From Eopsaltria australis (lineage: Eukaryota; Chordata; Aves; Passeriformes; Petroicidae), in contig JAVTVJ010000072.1 in assembly GCA_034509425.1 (NCBI GenBank), positions 2,356,001 through 2,420,000 on the forward strand: a DNA stretch of 64,000 nucleotides. The letters are read 5' to 3'. This document shows positions 29,401 through 44,400 of this stretch, piece by piece. Under the pieces are notes generated by a model. The model saw only the letters and a program-made list of their open reading frames with translations. It was not told the DNA's origin and made no database searches. Each line of letters begins with the position of its first letter. Positions within the stretch are counted from its first letter, which is position 1. The position numbers were made by a program, and so were the translations under genes.

Positions 29401-32400
29401 TAAAAAAACATGCAGCTGAAATGCAGCCTTCTTACTTGTGACCAAATAAATCCTCCCAGCTTCCAAGACTTAATTTTCTACAACTAAGTAGTTTTCTCTA
29501 TGGAAGTAATAATGAGAAAGAAATTCTTGCTGCAAACTCTCAGTACTTCAGAGACATAATGAAGAAAATAAATTAACTCATATTCAAAAAGTCTGGCAGG
29601 ATCAAAAATATTTGAATAAATTTCCCATTATACCTCCCATATTTTCATAGTCCCTCCTTTCTTAATCACTCTGCTGCATACAGTCCACAGCAGAAGCATA
29701 GGGATACTGAGAAAAAACCAATCCTACACTATTCTCAGACAGATCTTCAAACAAGCATAAAAGCCTTTGATTGTGTTGTTACGCATATGCGAGTATTTTA
29801 AAACAGGCACTTTGATAACTTCTAAATGTTCAAGAGAACAGAAGAGACCCTTCCTTCTAATTTTGCCAAAAGAGCAGAGAAAAATGGTGAGATAAGCGCA
29901 TCTGCATCATGACTGTGCCTCTGCAAATCATAGCCAGAAAAATTATTCACATGTAAATCTGAACCAGGTGACTACTGACAAAAGGATACATGACAAACAA
30001 TGAGAGTCACTGCTAGCAGAACATATCCCACTATAGTTGTAATCAGGCCTTCAAAGTGAGATGCTTGGACCTGGAGCAAAGAGGAAAAAAAATTATCAGT
30101 CTCTTAGAAGATTACATCTCCTTTTTATGTAATTAAGATAAATTCCAAATTTCAACTCTTCAAGAATGCCAAGTTTCTCTAGTTTTTACATATTTTAATA
30201 ATCTACTCCTACTTTTGTATCTTCATCAAGAGTAGATCATGTTTACATTACAACTACTTTCTTCACACTTGAAAAAACCTCAATATATGAAACAAAAAGT
30301 GTCACCTTGCACTGTTTCAGTCATCCCCTAGTTTTCCCTACTTATTAACACCCAGTATGAAAATTAGTACACGAGTTAAAAATGTACACAAGGAACAAGA
30401 GGCTGAAGACACATGCAGTTTTTATAAGTAGGAAACCTCACTTGAGATGTAAATAATGGAGGAAGTGGAAAAGAGTGAGACAACATTTTTAATCATAGAT
30501 TCAAAAAGGCTGAAAGACTAGTAAGAAGACATACTCCAAGTTACTTCTGCAACCACAAATAGAAATGGAAAGATGCTACAAAAATATTGTGACTGAATAA
30601 ACACTGGTAGTTTCTTTTTCATTTTGAAATTATAAAGCAGTACTCACATATTCCTCAAAGCCCAGGCCAACAATGGAGAAGTGACCAATGTGGTATGGAC
30701 AAAATGCTGTATAATGTAAGCAGAAAGGAGAAAAAAAGGCCATGAAAACTGCTAAATGGAGCCTTATTTGCAGGATGAATATTCTAACATGGTACTACTC
30801 TACTTCTCATAAATAAAAAAGTACAAAAATTAATTTCTGTGCAAGCATTTGTAAGTGTTAGATTTCTGTAATTTTACAAACACTGAAAATCAGATCAGAA
30901 TTTGCACTTAAGGACTAAAACAACATAAAACTACACAGAATAAGAGGATTGTCTTTCCCGTCTTACTTCATCTTGCAGAGTGTAAATTAATTACATTTCT
31001 CAGTCTTATGTACTAGGTACATAACGTCTTATGTATCCGTCTCAGACTGCTGTAGGAACCTATTCTTTTTTTCCCATGCACTAGAAGACTTCAGTAGCCA
31101 TTTTACAGCTTGGTGAGATGGGACTTGCTTTAGGCAAGGCTTCAGTTCTAGTGCTTTAATTCTTAAGAATACTATGAAAAATGCAAGCTCTGCGGAAATT
31201 TGCAAAGGGAAGAGGAGGGGGAGAAAGATGACACCCAGTGAAGGGATGAGGAGCAACTGAAAAGTCTTTTACTTTGAATGAATGTACTGAAAAGTGTTCA
31301 TCATTCCAGAGAACTGACTCCTGACAATTCTGAGGTTTTAGGGGAAATGCAGTAGAAAACACAGCACCTTCCCATTTTTAGAAACCTGCGTATTTGCAAC
31401 AAAATCAATTTTTTAAAAATTATTTTATCACACTCTGTCTCCTAACCAAGGTACGAAGGACTACAGAATTCAACATCAATGTTTTGTAGGTGTGGAGGGC
31501 ATCAGCATAAAGTAAAGGGGCTGCAGAAATGACAAGCTTTTATTTTCACCTATACTGTCTTCACTACATCATGATAGTCCACTCTGGAAACTGCTACAGA
31601 CTAAACATTCCCTCAAATGAAAAGCGTGATGATTTTCTCTCTCCTCCCCATTTCTGTATATGATTAACATATAAAAAAATCCCAATTTCAAAACCCAAGA
31701 AGCAAACAAACCAACAAAAAAAAAACTACTAGGAAAAGATTTAGCAGGACTCATATCACTGTAATCAATGATAAGTTTTAATTTATGTCACTTTCAGGAA
31801 AATCAGCAGTTACTGGGAAAAGCAAACATGTAAAAGATAAAGGGAGGAACTGAGCTCTCCCTGCCCAGTAAGAACAAGAGAAAAAACAGCGAAATGAAAA
31901 AGATCACACTCACAACTCCAACAGATATCAGACTGATGACTTAAAAGTTGTATTTTTGACATTTTATGAGAATATAGTGCATAGTTTATCAGGTTTTTAA
32001 ATAACTTTATTTAAAAGAGACTTTCTAATAGATCCCTTAAAAAAAGAAGCATAAAGGAGTACAAACTCCTCTGAGTACTAAAACAAGCTATAGAAAATAT
32101 TAATTAAATTGAAATGAATTAATTTGCCCAAGGAGAATTTCTGGACCATTAATTAAGGTTATAAAAGATAAAACAGAAGGAAAGCATTTGTAAAGTACCT
32201 CCTGTGACATCGGAACTCACAAGTACTATAATTACAAATTACTACAGATTTGGCAGTTGTAAATTAAGCAGTATTACTTAATGGGAAAGATACTAAAAAT
32301 AGGCTTGAGAGGCACATATTAAATTCCCAGACCTCGTGCTTGCTTAGAAAAGTCATTCTCTTCTCTATTTGTGAGTTTTCCCACTAGCAAAGCAGTTACT

Positions 32401-35400
32401 TATATGACATTATATTGATATATATGACAACCTCATTAATTACTCTTATTACTTACTTATTACTGAATTTTAATCTACAGTTTGGAAATTTCATAGTTAT
32501 TATCTACTTACTAAAAAAGCCTGCATTTTATAGCAGCTAAAAAAACCCAACTAACTTCTGATAACCTCAAATTACAATAGAATAATTATCAGAAAGAAAA
32601 AAATTCAAGTATTTTCCAACTCTTATTTTAGAACAACAGTTTCTTGTAAATTAAATGTACAATGTACTCATTTTTATTTTCTTTTGATCTGCTGTTCTGT
32701 TTCAGTATCTAGATGCTCTAATTACTGGTTCACTGTTGTGAGCTTTACTTCACCAGTAAAAACTTATCTACAGTACAACTTCAGATTTTCAACTTCAAAC
32801 TCTCCTGCCAAGAAAGACCACCAAAAAAACAAAAGCAACATAAAAAATTATTTTCTAAACTAATCATTCAGAACAAACAAAATTTTGTGGTATTTTTGTC
32901 TGGTATCTCCTGAAGTGTATAATATGCTTCATCTTGTCACTAAAATGCTACATTGTTGCATACCTCCCTCCCTCCCAATTTTGAGCTCCAAGAATGGATT
33001 CTTAATGGAAAAAGTGATATACACTAGTTTTACATAGTAAAAACTATGCAGAGGAAAAAAAATCGTAGCCATTCCTCAAAGTACTGCATTTCCTCACAAA
33101 TTAAATTCCATGAGATTCTTCCTTTAATTTAATAATATTACAAATAAATATTATTTTCTCTGCTTTGGTTGATATGGTTAAGCTTTTCATAGATTTCCTG
33201 TTTTAAATCTATTCACTTAAAGGAGTTAAAATAAAAAAACCCTAGAAAATAATAAATATTTGTTATTCGTATTGCCAGTTCATTTTTGGTTCTATTTTTA
33301 GATGCCACATCTTCATTTTTCTAGAACAGCCTTAAAATTGACCTTCACTATCACTTCACAAAGAAGGATTATTTTAAAACCTAAAAGCAAACAATACTTA
33401 CCAAAGACAAGTATGAACAACGTATTTAAAGACACCACCCAAAAGACATGTTCCTGTGAGGAATATGGGGGAAAGAGGAAGGAAGATGACAAGAAAACAG
33501 CACATAAATGCCAGTCTTTTAAAAAAGTGATTCGACTTTTGTATCTCAACTTCTTATTTCAACCATCTATTATCACCAGAACTTGCACATCTCATGTTAG
33601 AGTGGTGGTATTAGGACAAACAAAATGTATCTGAATATGAACAGTATTTTAACTATAAAAAAGAGCAAAACATAAGGTTAGAACAGATATGTATTTTCAG
33701 GGTGGGCTTTTTAAAAGGTCTAGTTTTTATTTACAGCAGAGTACATGATACAAAGTTATCTATGTCTTTTAAGAAATTCCACTTATATGCCACACACACA
33801 CACCCCACTCTAATTTGTGAAACTCCTAAAAAATCCAGTTTGCTTGAACATGACATCATATTAAATTCTCTTGAAAAAAATATACATATGATATGAAAAA
33901 AAGAACTTCAAATACAATTATGTATATTAAAAAATACAGGAACTTAAAAAATCCTTCTGTAGAAATTCTTGAAAAGCAGGATTGCACTTACTAAGAAAAC
34001 CAGAGATCCATCAAGTCCAAGCATCTGTGAAGATAAGAAAGTTATTTTTACTTATCAGAAAAACTAACCTGAATCTAAAATAAGCCCCTTTCACATTGAC
34101 CTTTACTGTCCAATTCAGCCAAGAAGTTTTTCATGACTCAACCAACAGTACCAGGACATAAATTCTTACAGATAAACTAAGTTCTCATTAAACCTGGTAA
34201 ACTCAGGTGTTCTGAATACCTGCATACACATGTACCTATATGTGTCAAACCAAACATAGAAACAATTAATTTATAAGCTGTTTCTCTCCAAGACTTTGAC
34301 AAATATTTACAAAGTAATGTAGTGATTGAATGGCTATTTAAGTACATGTTTAATCAACTCAATATTTAAATACAAGAGCAAATTTTTGTTTCATCCTACT
34401 TGCAAAGTATCAGTCTATGTAGCACTGAGAAAAGTTAGTATTTTACCCTTAATGTATAAAAGCAACTATTAACAAGATAATTTGCTACATTCTATGTTAT
34501 TAACTTTCGAACAGAATTGTTTTTCAGCTGGGGAAGATGGGAAACATTCTGTATCACTCAGCACAGCTGTCATGGGAAGCATCCACAGAGCAGCCAAAAA
34601 TAAAGCATCTATTTAAAAAAAAAAAAAAAACAAAAATCTCCTTTCCCCCCACTTTGAGTGTATCTTACTATTTCAATCCAGACACTCCTACTCCACAATT
34701 ACCGCTGTAAAGTTCCAGGTTCAAGGCTCTTTTGTACGAGCACTTTGCACTAAGTTCCGAGATATAAGTCGCACATATTTCACAAATCAAACCAAGATGC
34801 AAAAACGTTTGAAAATTCAGAAAACTTGTATGGTATTTTTACAGGATGACATAATAGAAGAGCCTACCCCAATTTTGAGACTAAATGTCAACTACACATC
34901 TGTTGCCTATGTCGGCACATAACACTGGAAGTGGTTATGAGAGTATGCTGGAATTGATTTGTATACTCCTGGACAGGCAACAAAATATTATCAGTTAGGA
35001 ATACATCAGCACTTTCTAGCACATAAATTGGGTTCAGAAATATAACATTTTCATCTTGAAATAAACAGTGGAATGGTTCAGGAACCTGAATTTATGTATG
35101 CCTTTTTCCACAAAATGCCTTTCAAAACACACTAACAAACTTTCAGTAGATACAAAGTAAATATCAAGATGTGCCACTCATGATAAAAATTATTTCTGCT
35201 ACCCTGCAATCCAGGCAACAACTATACCACAGCCTAGGAATACAGTGAGTAGTGATGCTGGTAAAACACATGAAGCTGCTGCACCTACCTTCAGGCAGGT
35301 TTTGCTGCCTGTGGTGAGCTTTGAACTCAGATATTGGCTACTTCTAGACCAGATACAAAAACCTAGGTCTTGAGTCTCTACACTACTCTCTGATTACAGT

Positions 35401-38400
35401 GTACAAGCATGTCATGCTCTCATCACGGAATTTGTGATCCATAAACAATGCAGAAACCATGTTACATTAAAACGTGCCATCATTTTTAGAGAAACACATT
35501 TGCTTTTTGCAAAGCAACCTAAACTTCTATTTCTCTCTTTTGTTTAGTGTAATGCTTTCATGAATACAAAAATTAAACATTAAACTACATCTAACGCAAC
35601 ATCTGTACACTCCTAATCCGACCCAGTGTCCTCAGAGCAAGCTGCAATTCAGTTCTACACCTCACCAAGTTAGTCTTCAGAAACTACTACTAAAACATGT
35701 TTTAAGTTGCTACTGTACTTCAGATCAAAGAAGTAACATAGTAACATCTTATTTATAATATAAAAACTTTTCTAGGTCGCTAAAGGCTCTTACCAAAAGA
35801 ATGCTTTCCAAATCTATCCCAAATGCATTTTAACACAGCAGTACTACAAATAATTTCAAGTGTGAGCCTGAATTATTAAATTCAAGAAAATTATTCTTAC
35901 TCACTCGCTCCCAAGTAAGCTCTTCTGCTGCTCGATCCCATTCCAAAGCATTCCAGTTCATGTCATCTGAGGAGACAATGGCCATTTTTACAGCTGTTAG
36001 ATCACTCAAAACAAGATGTAACCACTCCATGCTATGTTCTAAATGAACAAAAAGACTTGAGTCCATAATATTCAGCTTGTAACTGCCGACAGCTTTTCAG
36101 CAAGTGGATGCTTCAGCACTCAAAATGCATGAAATTTGCAAAGCCAAGATAAATAAGCTGAAGTGGGAATTTACAGAGCTTCCTTCCATTATGACAGTTC
36201 TATAGCCAATTAATTTCTATTTAATAAGAACTAGAATATTAGTGTTTTGAGTCACCTGTTACCTTGTGCTCCATTGTTTGCGTCTGCTGCATCTTCTACT
36301 ACAGCATCCTCTTCATCTTCATTATCTTCTTCCTCTTCATCTACTTGTTCCTCTTGAATTTCAGGGTTCTCACCTACAACTACATTCTCAGCAGCTGGGT
36401 TAGCAGGTTGATCAAGCACTGCATTTTCAACACCTCCATTTACAGCAGCCTGAGCCTGCAGAAACAGGATTTAGTATTTGGTTAGATTGATCAAGCTCTC
36501 TTCATGCTTTTATCCTGTATATATACCAAACCAAACAGTATTAAAAAACAGTATTATTTTCTAGATGAGAATTACATTTGGGACCACTAAACCTTTAAAA
36601 ACAGGCAAAGAAACATTCAGGTAGCTTTACAGTGTAGCTGATGTAGGAAAGGACCTCTAGAGATCATCTAGCCAACCCAACTACTCAAAGCAGGGTCAGG
36701 TATGGCAGGGTGCTCAGTGCTGTTTCCACTTGGCTTTTGAGCTGCCCTTTTCCAGAGGTGGAAGCTTTACAACCTCTCTGAGCAACCTGTTCCAGTAGAT
36801 GATCACAGTAGTAGTATAAAAAAAAGGCAAAATCCAACACAAAAAAGACCCACCTTTTTTAAAAAATTGAAACGGAATTTCCTGCATTTTAATTTAAGCC
36901 TACTGCCTGTGCTCCTGTCACTCAATACGAGCAAGACAACTCTGGCTCTGTCTCCTTTACAGCCTTCCATCGGGCATTTATACAGACCAATAAGGTCCAC
37001 CCTGAGCGTTCTCATCTTCAAATTAAACAATTCCAATTCTCTTAGCCTCTCATCACATCAGGTGTTCCAGTCCTTTAACCATTTCTGTTGGCTCTTCACT
37101 GCACCCGCTCCAGTCTGTGCCTGCCTCTTTTGTACGGGGGGAGCCTAAAACTGGATACAGCACCCCAGATGTAGGTTCACCAGCGTTTAATAGAGGGGAA
37201 CTCTCTTATGAAAACAATTATTATATTAGAAAGATGATAATTCAAGGCCAATCCCAGTCAGTCACCAAGATGAGAATCTCTGTCTTTTAAAAACTGACAT
37301 TTAGTAAAAAAGAAAACAATTTCAATTATTTCTTCCCTATGCACAGATTGCTTGTATCATCTCTTCCCCCACCCAAGCAGCTCCTGTAAGCACTGAAGGA
37401 GTGCACATGTGTGTGTTGGGAGTGGGAGGAGGGCAGAGAAGCTCCAATTTCAGTGGTGTCCACAAACCAACTGCTTTGAGAAAATGAATTTTTACCTCAT
37501 TAACTACTGAAATAGTTATGAAACAGACAAAATAAAAGCAAGCTGCACCTTCAGTGACTACACCTCAGAATTCAGCTTTATGTGTATAAAATTTTCTTAA
37601 AAATGGTAAAGATACAGAGATAAGAATCTATGCAATACTACACAACAAAACAACTTCAAAAACATAGCAGTGGTGCCACCGAGTTTATACAGGAACAAGT
37701 GTTCAACTTCTGCTAGCAAATAAAGATACCCTGAAGTAAAACAACATGACTGTTGTGTTCTGATAATGTATTTACTCCCAGAAACAGATTTTCTAAATTA
37801 ATTGTGAACTAATGAGCAGTCAATTTTACCTCATTTTGTTGACCAACACCATTGAGTGGCTGTTGTTGATTTTGTTCCAACCACTGTGGTGCTCCTCCAT
37901 GGACGATCTGTTCACGTAACCAAACAAGGCTGATAAATGCACACAGAGTGCACGTCACCACAAAACAGCCCTGCAAACAGTCAGCCAGTAAGTTCTCCCT
38001 GTTAAAAAAAAAAAGTATTAATGAAAACAATATTTTCCTGGTAAGACTACTGAGTAGTTGATAAAAAACAGTCCTTCAGAAGAGCAAAGGAAACACAACA
38101 GTCACTAAGTAAATGGTTTGATACATAAATGGCTAAATGCATAATATCCAGTCCACCTAAGCATTTTATCTGCTGAGCTACCTGAACCAGAAGAATGGAA
38201 CTCTAGGGTTTCCCTTCAGGTAGCATTTTACCTCAGATACTATCTCTACACCTTAAAAATCTTAATTATCAGGTCATACATAACTGTGTAGCAGCAGAAA
38301 GGCAAAGTTCAGCCAGCCAACCAAAACTAGGGTTTCATGCAATGCAAGAGGTACTTAAACCATCTTAAGCAACCCTCATCCCTAATTTCAGGTACCTCCT

Positions 38401-41400
38401 CAGAAAACCACAGAATGTTCCTTAAAATAAGTAAGAAACATGGCACCATAGTACTCTGCTACCTCCAAAGAACTATCAGTCTGGTACCTCTTGCAGCTAC
38501 ACAACTGTGATGCACAACATAGTGAATACCATGGAGACATGAAGTCCAAAATGAAAAGATGACACAAGAGGCTACTGTAATTGACTCTGACAAAGAAATA
38601 AATGTCAAAACACAGTTTCACACACTATTAAAATCTGACAAATACTCCCTAGACTGTAATAGACATGAGGTGCTCTAGTTTCAGTTGTTTCAGATTCTTC
38701 TCCAAAAATCAAAAATAGAATCTACACTACAAAGACAACAGGAAAAATACTGTTATTAGACTGACACAAGCATCTCTCTCCAATAATGAAAATTAGTTAA
38801 ATGTAACTTGACCCGATGTCTCAAATCAAATAGCCCAATTGAGATGACTTAGCTGAACTAGAGAACATTCATTAGCAATCTGCCTGATGTGCAGCTGATT
38901 CTACTCAAACTCAGTTTCAGTTCCTCATGTTCAAGATAATGAGAAAGTAAGAGGCAGCTTGAAATTCTGTTGTTTGGTATTAACTGATTCTTTAGGCAAA
39001 ATTCATTTAAAAAGGACAATGACAGACAATGTGCAATAGCAGATGGTGACTGAAGCATTAAAAATCCAAATATCACCTAGAAGAAAATCTGATAAAAAAT
39101 AATCCCTCTCACCTAAGAGACTCAGAATGGATAGAATTAAATTCCAAATATAAAAATGCAACAAAGAAAACAATGTGACATTATTAGCAACACATTTCTT
39201 AATATTCTACTATGCGTCTGATTTAAATCATAGGAAATTAATTTTTTTAATTATTAAGTGTAATTTTACAGCGTAAGTTTTCTTGACATCAAATACAAAT
39301 CTTCATTAACCAGGGCCCGATTTGTAAAGTCCGTTTTCCAGCTCCAAAGATCTTGAATAATGGAACGCCAAAGTGAAACATTTTCTACTGTAATGCTGTC
39401 GTCTGTACATCTGGTTGTGCAAAGGGCAATGTGCAGTGGCTTATTAAGACGATGGAAGATAACAAGTATAACTGGAAGAAAGGGATATTAAGTTCCAAAG
39501 TTACAGTTTTCAGGGTAATCTGACTAAAACAGGTTTTTGTATCAAACTGCTGAAGTACTTACGTGGACAGAATATCTAATGGCAGTGTCAGTAGTGAGCT
39601 CACAGAGCCAGTAAACAAGCACTTGTAGATACGACCTGTGTGAAAAAACAGAAGATTGGTATAAAATTGATTTTGGCTACAGCCTCACTTGGAAAGGACT
39701 CCAGGTACCCTCTTTCCACCTGGTGTCCAACTAAGTCTATGACATGGAAGAAAATCTCAACTTTCAGTGCATGAACAGCACGACCATACACAACCTTGTG
39801 GAACAAAGCTGTATTTTAGCTGCACATCTTTAAACGTACACATTCAAAGTGTAAGAACCGCCATACTAGGTTAGACCCAAGATTCATCTAGACCTGTTTC
39901 CAGCACTGGTCACACTAATGGATGCCTAAGGAAGAATATGGAAGCAGGTTGAGGATACTTACAGTGATACTTCTTCAGTACATTCTCATACACTTCTTTT
40001 CCGATACCAAAGCATCTCATAGCTAATTAATCCTTGATATAGTTTTTCCCCCATTAATTTGTTCAATCATATTTTGAATGTGTATAAACTTCTAGTATTA
40101 TGATATCATGTAGCAAGGATCATAGCCATTTCATCATCTGTTTTAAATAACTGTTTTATGGATTAATAGTTGATGCTAGTAAATGTTAGCTTTTCACCAT
40201 GATTTGTACTTAAAAAGTAGGTCATCAGGGTATATGGTCTACTTCAGACAATGAGGTGATGCCAATATTGTGCTACTCTCAACTTAAGCCTGTGCCAGCT
40301 ACAAATTAAAGTACAGAACAGACTGAGAAACCGTCTGGGGAGATGCATTTACTCCCTGCTCTTCTGTTCAATGGGCAAATTATGGTTTGTAAAGATGCAC
40401 TTCCAATGATTTCCTTGACTGAACACTATATCCCTTCTGCCTTTCTCCATTTCCTGTGTATTGTTAGCTTGTTGAAATGTCCATAGTTCTTTTTCCATCT
40501 CTATTCGGAAAGCAAATTTAAAACTGGACACTACAGTAATTTCAGTGTGCATTCTCTTTTCTACTGAATTCCTTTACTACTTACATGACTTTGAGATTTG
40601 TTTTACTGATCAATTTGTCCATGGTTGTAAAGGAATTTTACTTTTCACATAAAAAACCCCCTGCACTTTCATTTATAGATGGTTAGAAATAAGAGGACAA
40701 TTCTTCTATCCTAATACTAATAAATGGCATCAAATAAAACCTTCCATGTAGATTTTAAAGAAGATAATTCAGAAGAGGCATTTTACTGGAGATTGACATT
40801 TAAAAGCTCTTTCATACATTCTCTCCTAAGTCTTAACACCCTTCTGTATTGCATTACTGGCTTATGAGACAAACAGGTAGAACTTCTGAGTGAAAATAAA
40901 TGAAATAACGTCTTTGAATTCTTTTAATAAACCAATAATGGTCTCACAAAACTTTGTTGCAAAAAGTGGCACATTTCCTTGTGTATAACAGCATTATGTA
41001 CAGAATATTAATACTTACATGCAGTAAGAGGTACTACTCCCAACCATGCAAAGGCCACAAGTGTATAATGAAACCAGTATCGTATTGCTGTGCCAATACT
41101 CGTAACCAGTCCAGCAAAGATGTCTTGGATTGGAAGCCGTGAAGGCATATCTGGGGAATAAACTGTGTAGAAAAGGGATTTATGAAACAGTTTGTCCTTT
41201 AAAAAAGCATTTATGTAGAAGTCCTGCCAACTACAAACATTTTGTATCTGACAAAACTTACTAGAAGAATAAGCATATTTTATATTCTCAAGAGATGACG
41301 CCAAACAAATAAAAAAAAAATTCACAGAACACATTTGTTTCATCGTGTACTGAGTGGACCGGGAAAATGAATAAGCTAGTTTTTGACCTAAGAGAAGTTT

Positions 41401-44400
41401 TTCTGGAGTTTACAGTTAATAAATAAAGCTATTAATTACCTAAAAACAAGCTCAAGAAAACACAGATTCTAAAATCAGCATCACTCTCATTCAACACTAC
41501 CTCAAAGATTCCTCTGTCTGTTATTTATAAACCTAGTTCATGGAAAGAGCACAAGGAACAAGAGCAGTTAGCAATTTTGCACACTATCCATTTGTTTGTG
41601 GTAGATAATTTAGATTCTACTTGTCATCCAACAGCACAGACCAAAAAACCAACAGCAAAATAAAAGCAGCACACAGGGAGGAAAATTGAAGAGAACTGAT
41701 TAAGTATTCACATACATTGAAATTTACACACAACGACTGACTTCCAACAGATGTCTGTTTCATATCATGCAGAATTTCTTCTAAGGATGCTCCTATTACA
41801 GAGCACAATGCAAATCTCTCACCCTGCATAGATAATTCTCATAATACTAAATTTTCTTGACTTTTTAAATTCAACACCTGCGTTGCACAGGCCATCCCTA
41901 CTTAAAAGCCAAGAAAAATAGTGTTGAGGTTTTCTTTTGCAAACAATTAGATAAAATCTAAGAATTTCACTACATGTACTTAGTTTCTACACACTTACAT
42001 GGATACCAAGAAGTGGTAATGCACATTATCAATAACAGATTTGAATAAAAATAAACTACATTTGGGAGTTGCACAGACATTGCTGCCTGGATGTTTGTTA
42101 TGTCAGAAACATCTGTGCTTGAAGACTTTAACACTATGAACTATCTTAAAACCTCACATACTTCTAACTACATAAGGAAACTCAATTTTTATAAGAACAA
42201 ATAGAAAAAAGTTTTCATTTCCTCTCCTTTAAGATTCTAACAAACACTGCTTTATGCTATCTACCTGCAGCCCCTTCACCTACATTCCCAATCATCTTTT
42301 TACTAGTCTCAGAGAAGAAGCCTCTACAGGAGAAAGAAATTCTTTTCTCTCCAGGGCTATTTCACTCAGTTTCTGTATTGTAAAGAGAACTCAAGAACAA
42401 AGCCAAAAAGTATCAACATCCAGAAGTAGTCAAAGAATGGGGAGAGAGTAGTGCATTTCAGCAATACGTGGATTATAATTGACACAAAGTAAGAACAAAA
42501 CAGTATCCCAGAGACAAGCAGTAACTGGTTTGAAATTTCAAAGCTTGTTATTTGCCAGGTATCTGGCAAGGAACTGGAATTCATGAAAGAAAGGACTAAA
42601 AGTGTAACACTAGGGAGGTGTAGCTGTGAGAACAGAGAGCAGTAAATCGAACACAGGACAAAAACATATTTTGACATCATCTTACAATTTTCTTGTTACA
42701 GAAACAGATTTAGTACACAATTTGGAACCATGGAAAATGCCAACTGAAGTCTTACTAATGATCGCTCAGCTCACACCGAACAAACATTCTGGAAAATTTC
42801 TGGTACAGGAGCCAAAAAACCTTTGTCAAGGGTGCAAAAGAATATCTACTTAGAGTATATCTGTTAAATATTTATGGTATCAGTCAGACAATTCAGCAGA
42901 TATCTTGAGATCTTTCTCGCTTTCAAAAAAATGTATTTTGATCGAAACTTTGGAACTGCAACAAGGAAACGGACAACATTAACTTTGTATTAATGGTTTA
43001 TTTGTTAGGGTCAAGTTAAGTTGGAAGGATGTGAAATTTAAAGAAAAGTTTAAAAAACACATCTTCCCGGAATTACTGAACACACAGAGCGAACTGTAAG
43101 GAAGATGTCCATCCTAACTCTAAGCACGAAGTGCTTATAAAAGTTCACATTTTTGCATGCTCATTTTTCTAAAGGCTTTAGGGTTACAACAGGGTTTTTC
43201 AAATAAAAGTACAATGTAGCTACTACTCAGAGAATACAAGCGATATCCCCCAAATTTTAACAATTTTGATTGGTGATTTTTGATTATTTCAGAAGCTGGG
43301 GGTGGGAAGAAAGCTCTTTTTCCTGTGCACACCTCAAAACATTTAAAGCTTTTTCTACTAGAAGCCTTATACCATGATAAGGTAAAATTCTTCTATGTCC
43401 TGAAACATTCAGGTGCATGAAATGCAGGAATTCCTGGCACGACATGAACCCCTGGTGTGCAAGCACCCTGCAGCACTGAAGCTTGCTGCCAGTGATTTTC
43501 ATAGCTTATCCCCCCACTTGTGTCTGTCATCCAGTGCCATTTTCTGTCCACACTGTACCTCCTTTTATCCACTCTGCACCATCACTCAGAGGCCTGAGAC
43601 TTTGACCCCTGCCACCACAGCATCCTTCTCACTCGCTTCTGCATCCTCCCCACCACACCTCCATTCCTTACTTCCATCCCAGTAATCTCTCCTAACTTAA
43701 TCTGAGAAACAAAATTTCTGCACAATTTACCACAGTTCCTCCAAATAAAAATCTTTCTACTAGAGACTAATTGAAACAATAGCTTCTTTTTTATCTATAA
43801 CAGCATAAAACTTAAATAGACTTTGGCTGAGTTTTCCATAGGTTTAGCTCAACTTCTTTGAGCTGTACAGGTCAAGAAAAAACTACTAGAAAGCTTTTTG
43901 GATACTTAGGTCACACCTGTGTGGTATAATTCCTAATTTAGTTATGAATCTTAAATTTGGGTGGGGGTTTTTGTTTGATTGGTTGTTTTCAGGAGGTGGG
44001 TGGCCTAACTTTTCCAGGAACACAATTATTAACTTTACTTCTCCAAAACAGATGATATGACAAAAATCTGTTTTTACACTGACACAAATAAGGTAGGAAA
44101 AACACAAGGCTACCTTTAGAAGCTGCCATTTAGCCTACTTCACAGAATCATCACACTTGCAACCGTATTAACCATAGATTTTTTATTTACTACTACATTT
44201 GCAAGCCATTTATATACCACTTCAGTGTGCATTGATCATGAAATAAGACTGTGTAACTCACAAGTAAAAACCACATATTTGATAGCTCCTGGGTGGAAGT
44301 ACTTGTTTGGTAAAACAGGGCTTGCGAGTTATTCTTTAGGTTGAACTAGATGATCTTCAAAAGACCCTTCTAACCCAAACCATTCTATGTTTCTGTATTT

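Larger units (their letters stand above)
28789..29989 (-). other. MARCHF6: MARCHF6 intron 12, U12-type (minor spliceosome)
   Basis: The donor is GTATCCTTTT at 29,980-29,989. The branch-site motif TTCCTTGAC is at 28,801-28,809, with its branch adenine 13 nt before the intron's last base, and the acceptor is GTTCAG. Both motifs match the U12 consensus (RTATCCTTT and TTCCTTRAC) and the spacing is in the usual 10-15 nt range. The intron also holds a TAAA tandem repeat (29,006-29,032). Confidence 0.93.

Noticed and set aside
30480..30540. TCATAGATTCAAAAAGGCTG as a CR1 tail
   Set aside because: Only the first ten bases fit; the diagnostic GGTTGGAAGGGACC block does not follow.
34690..34740. GGTTCAAGGCTC as a tRNA or SINE B box
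   Set aside because: No A box or cloverleaf partner upstream, and the match to GGTTCGANTCC is poor.
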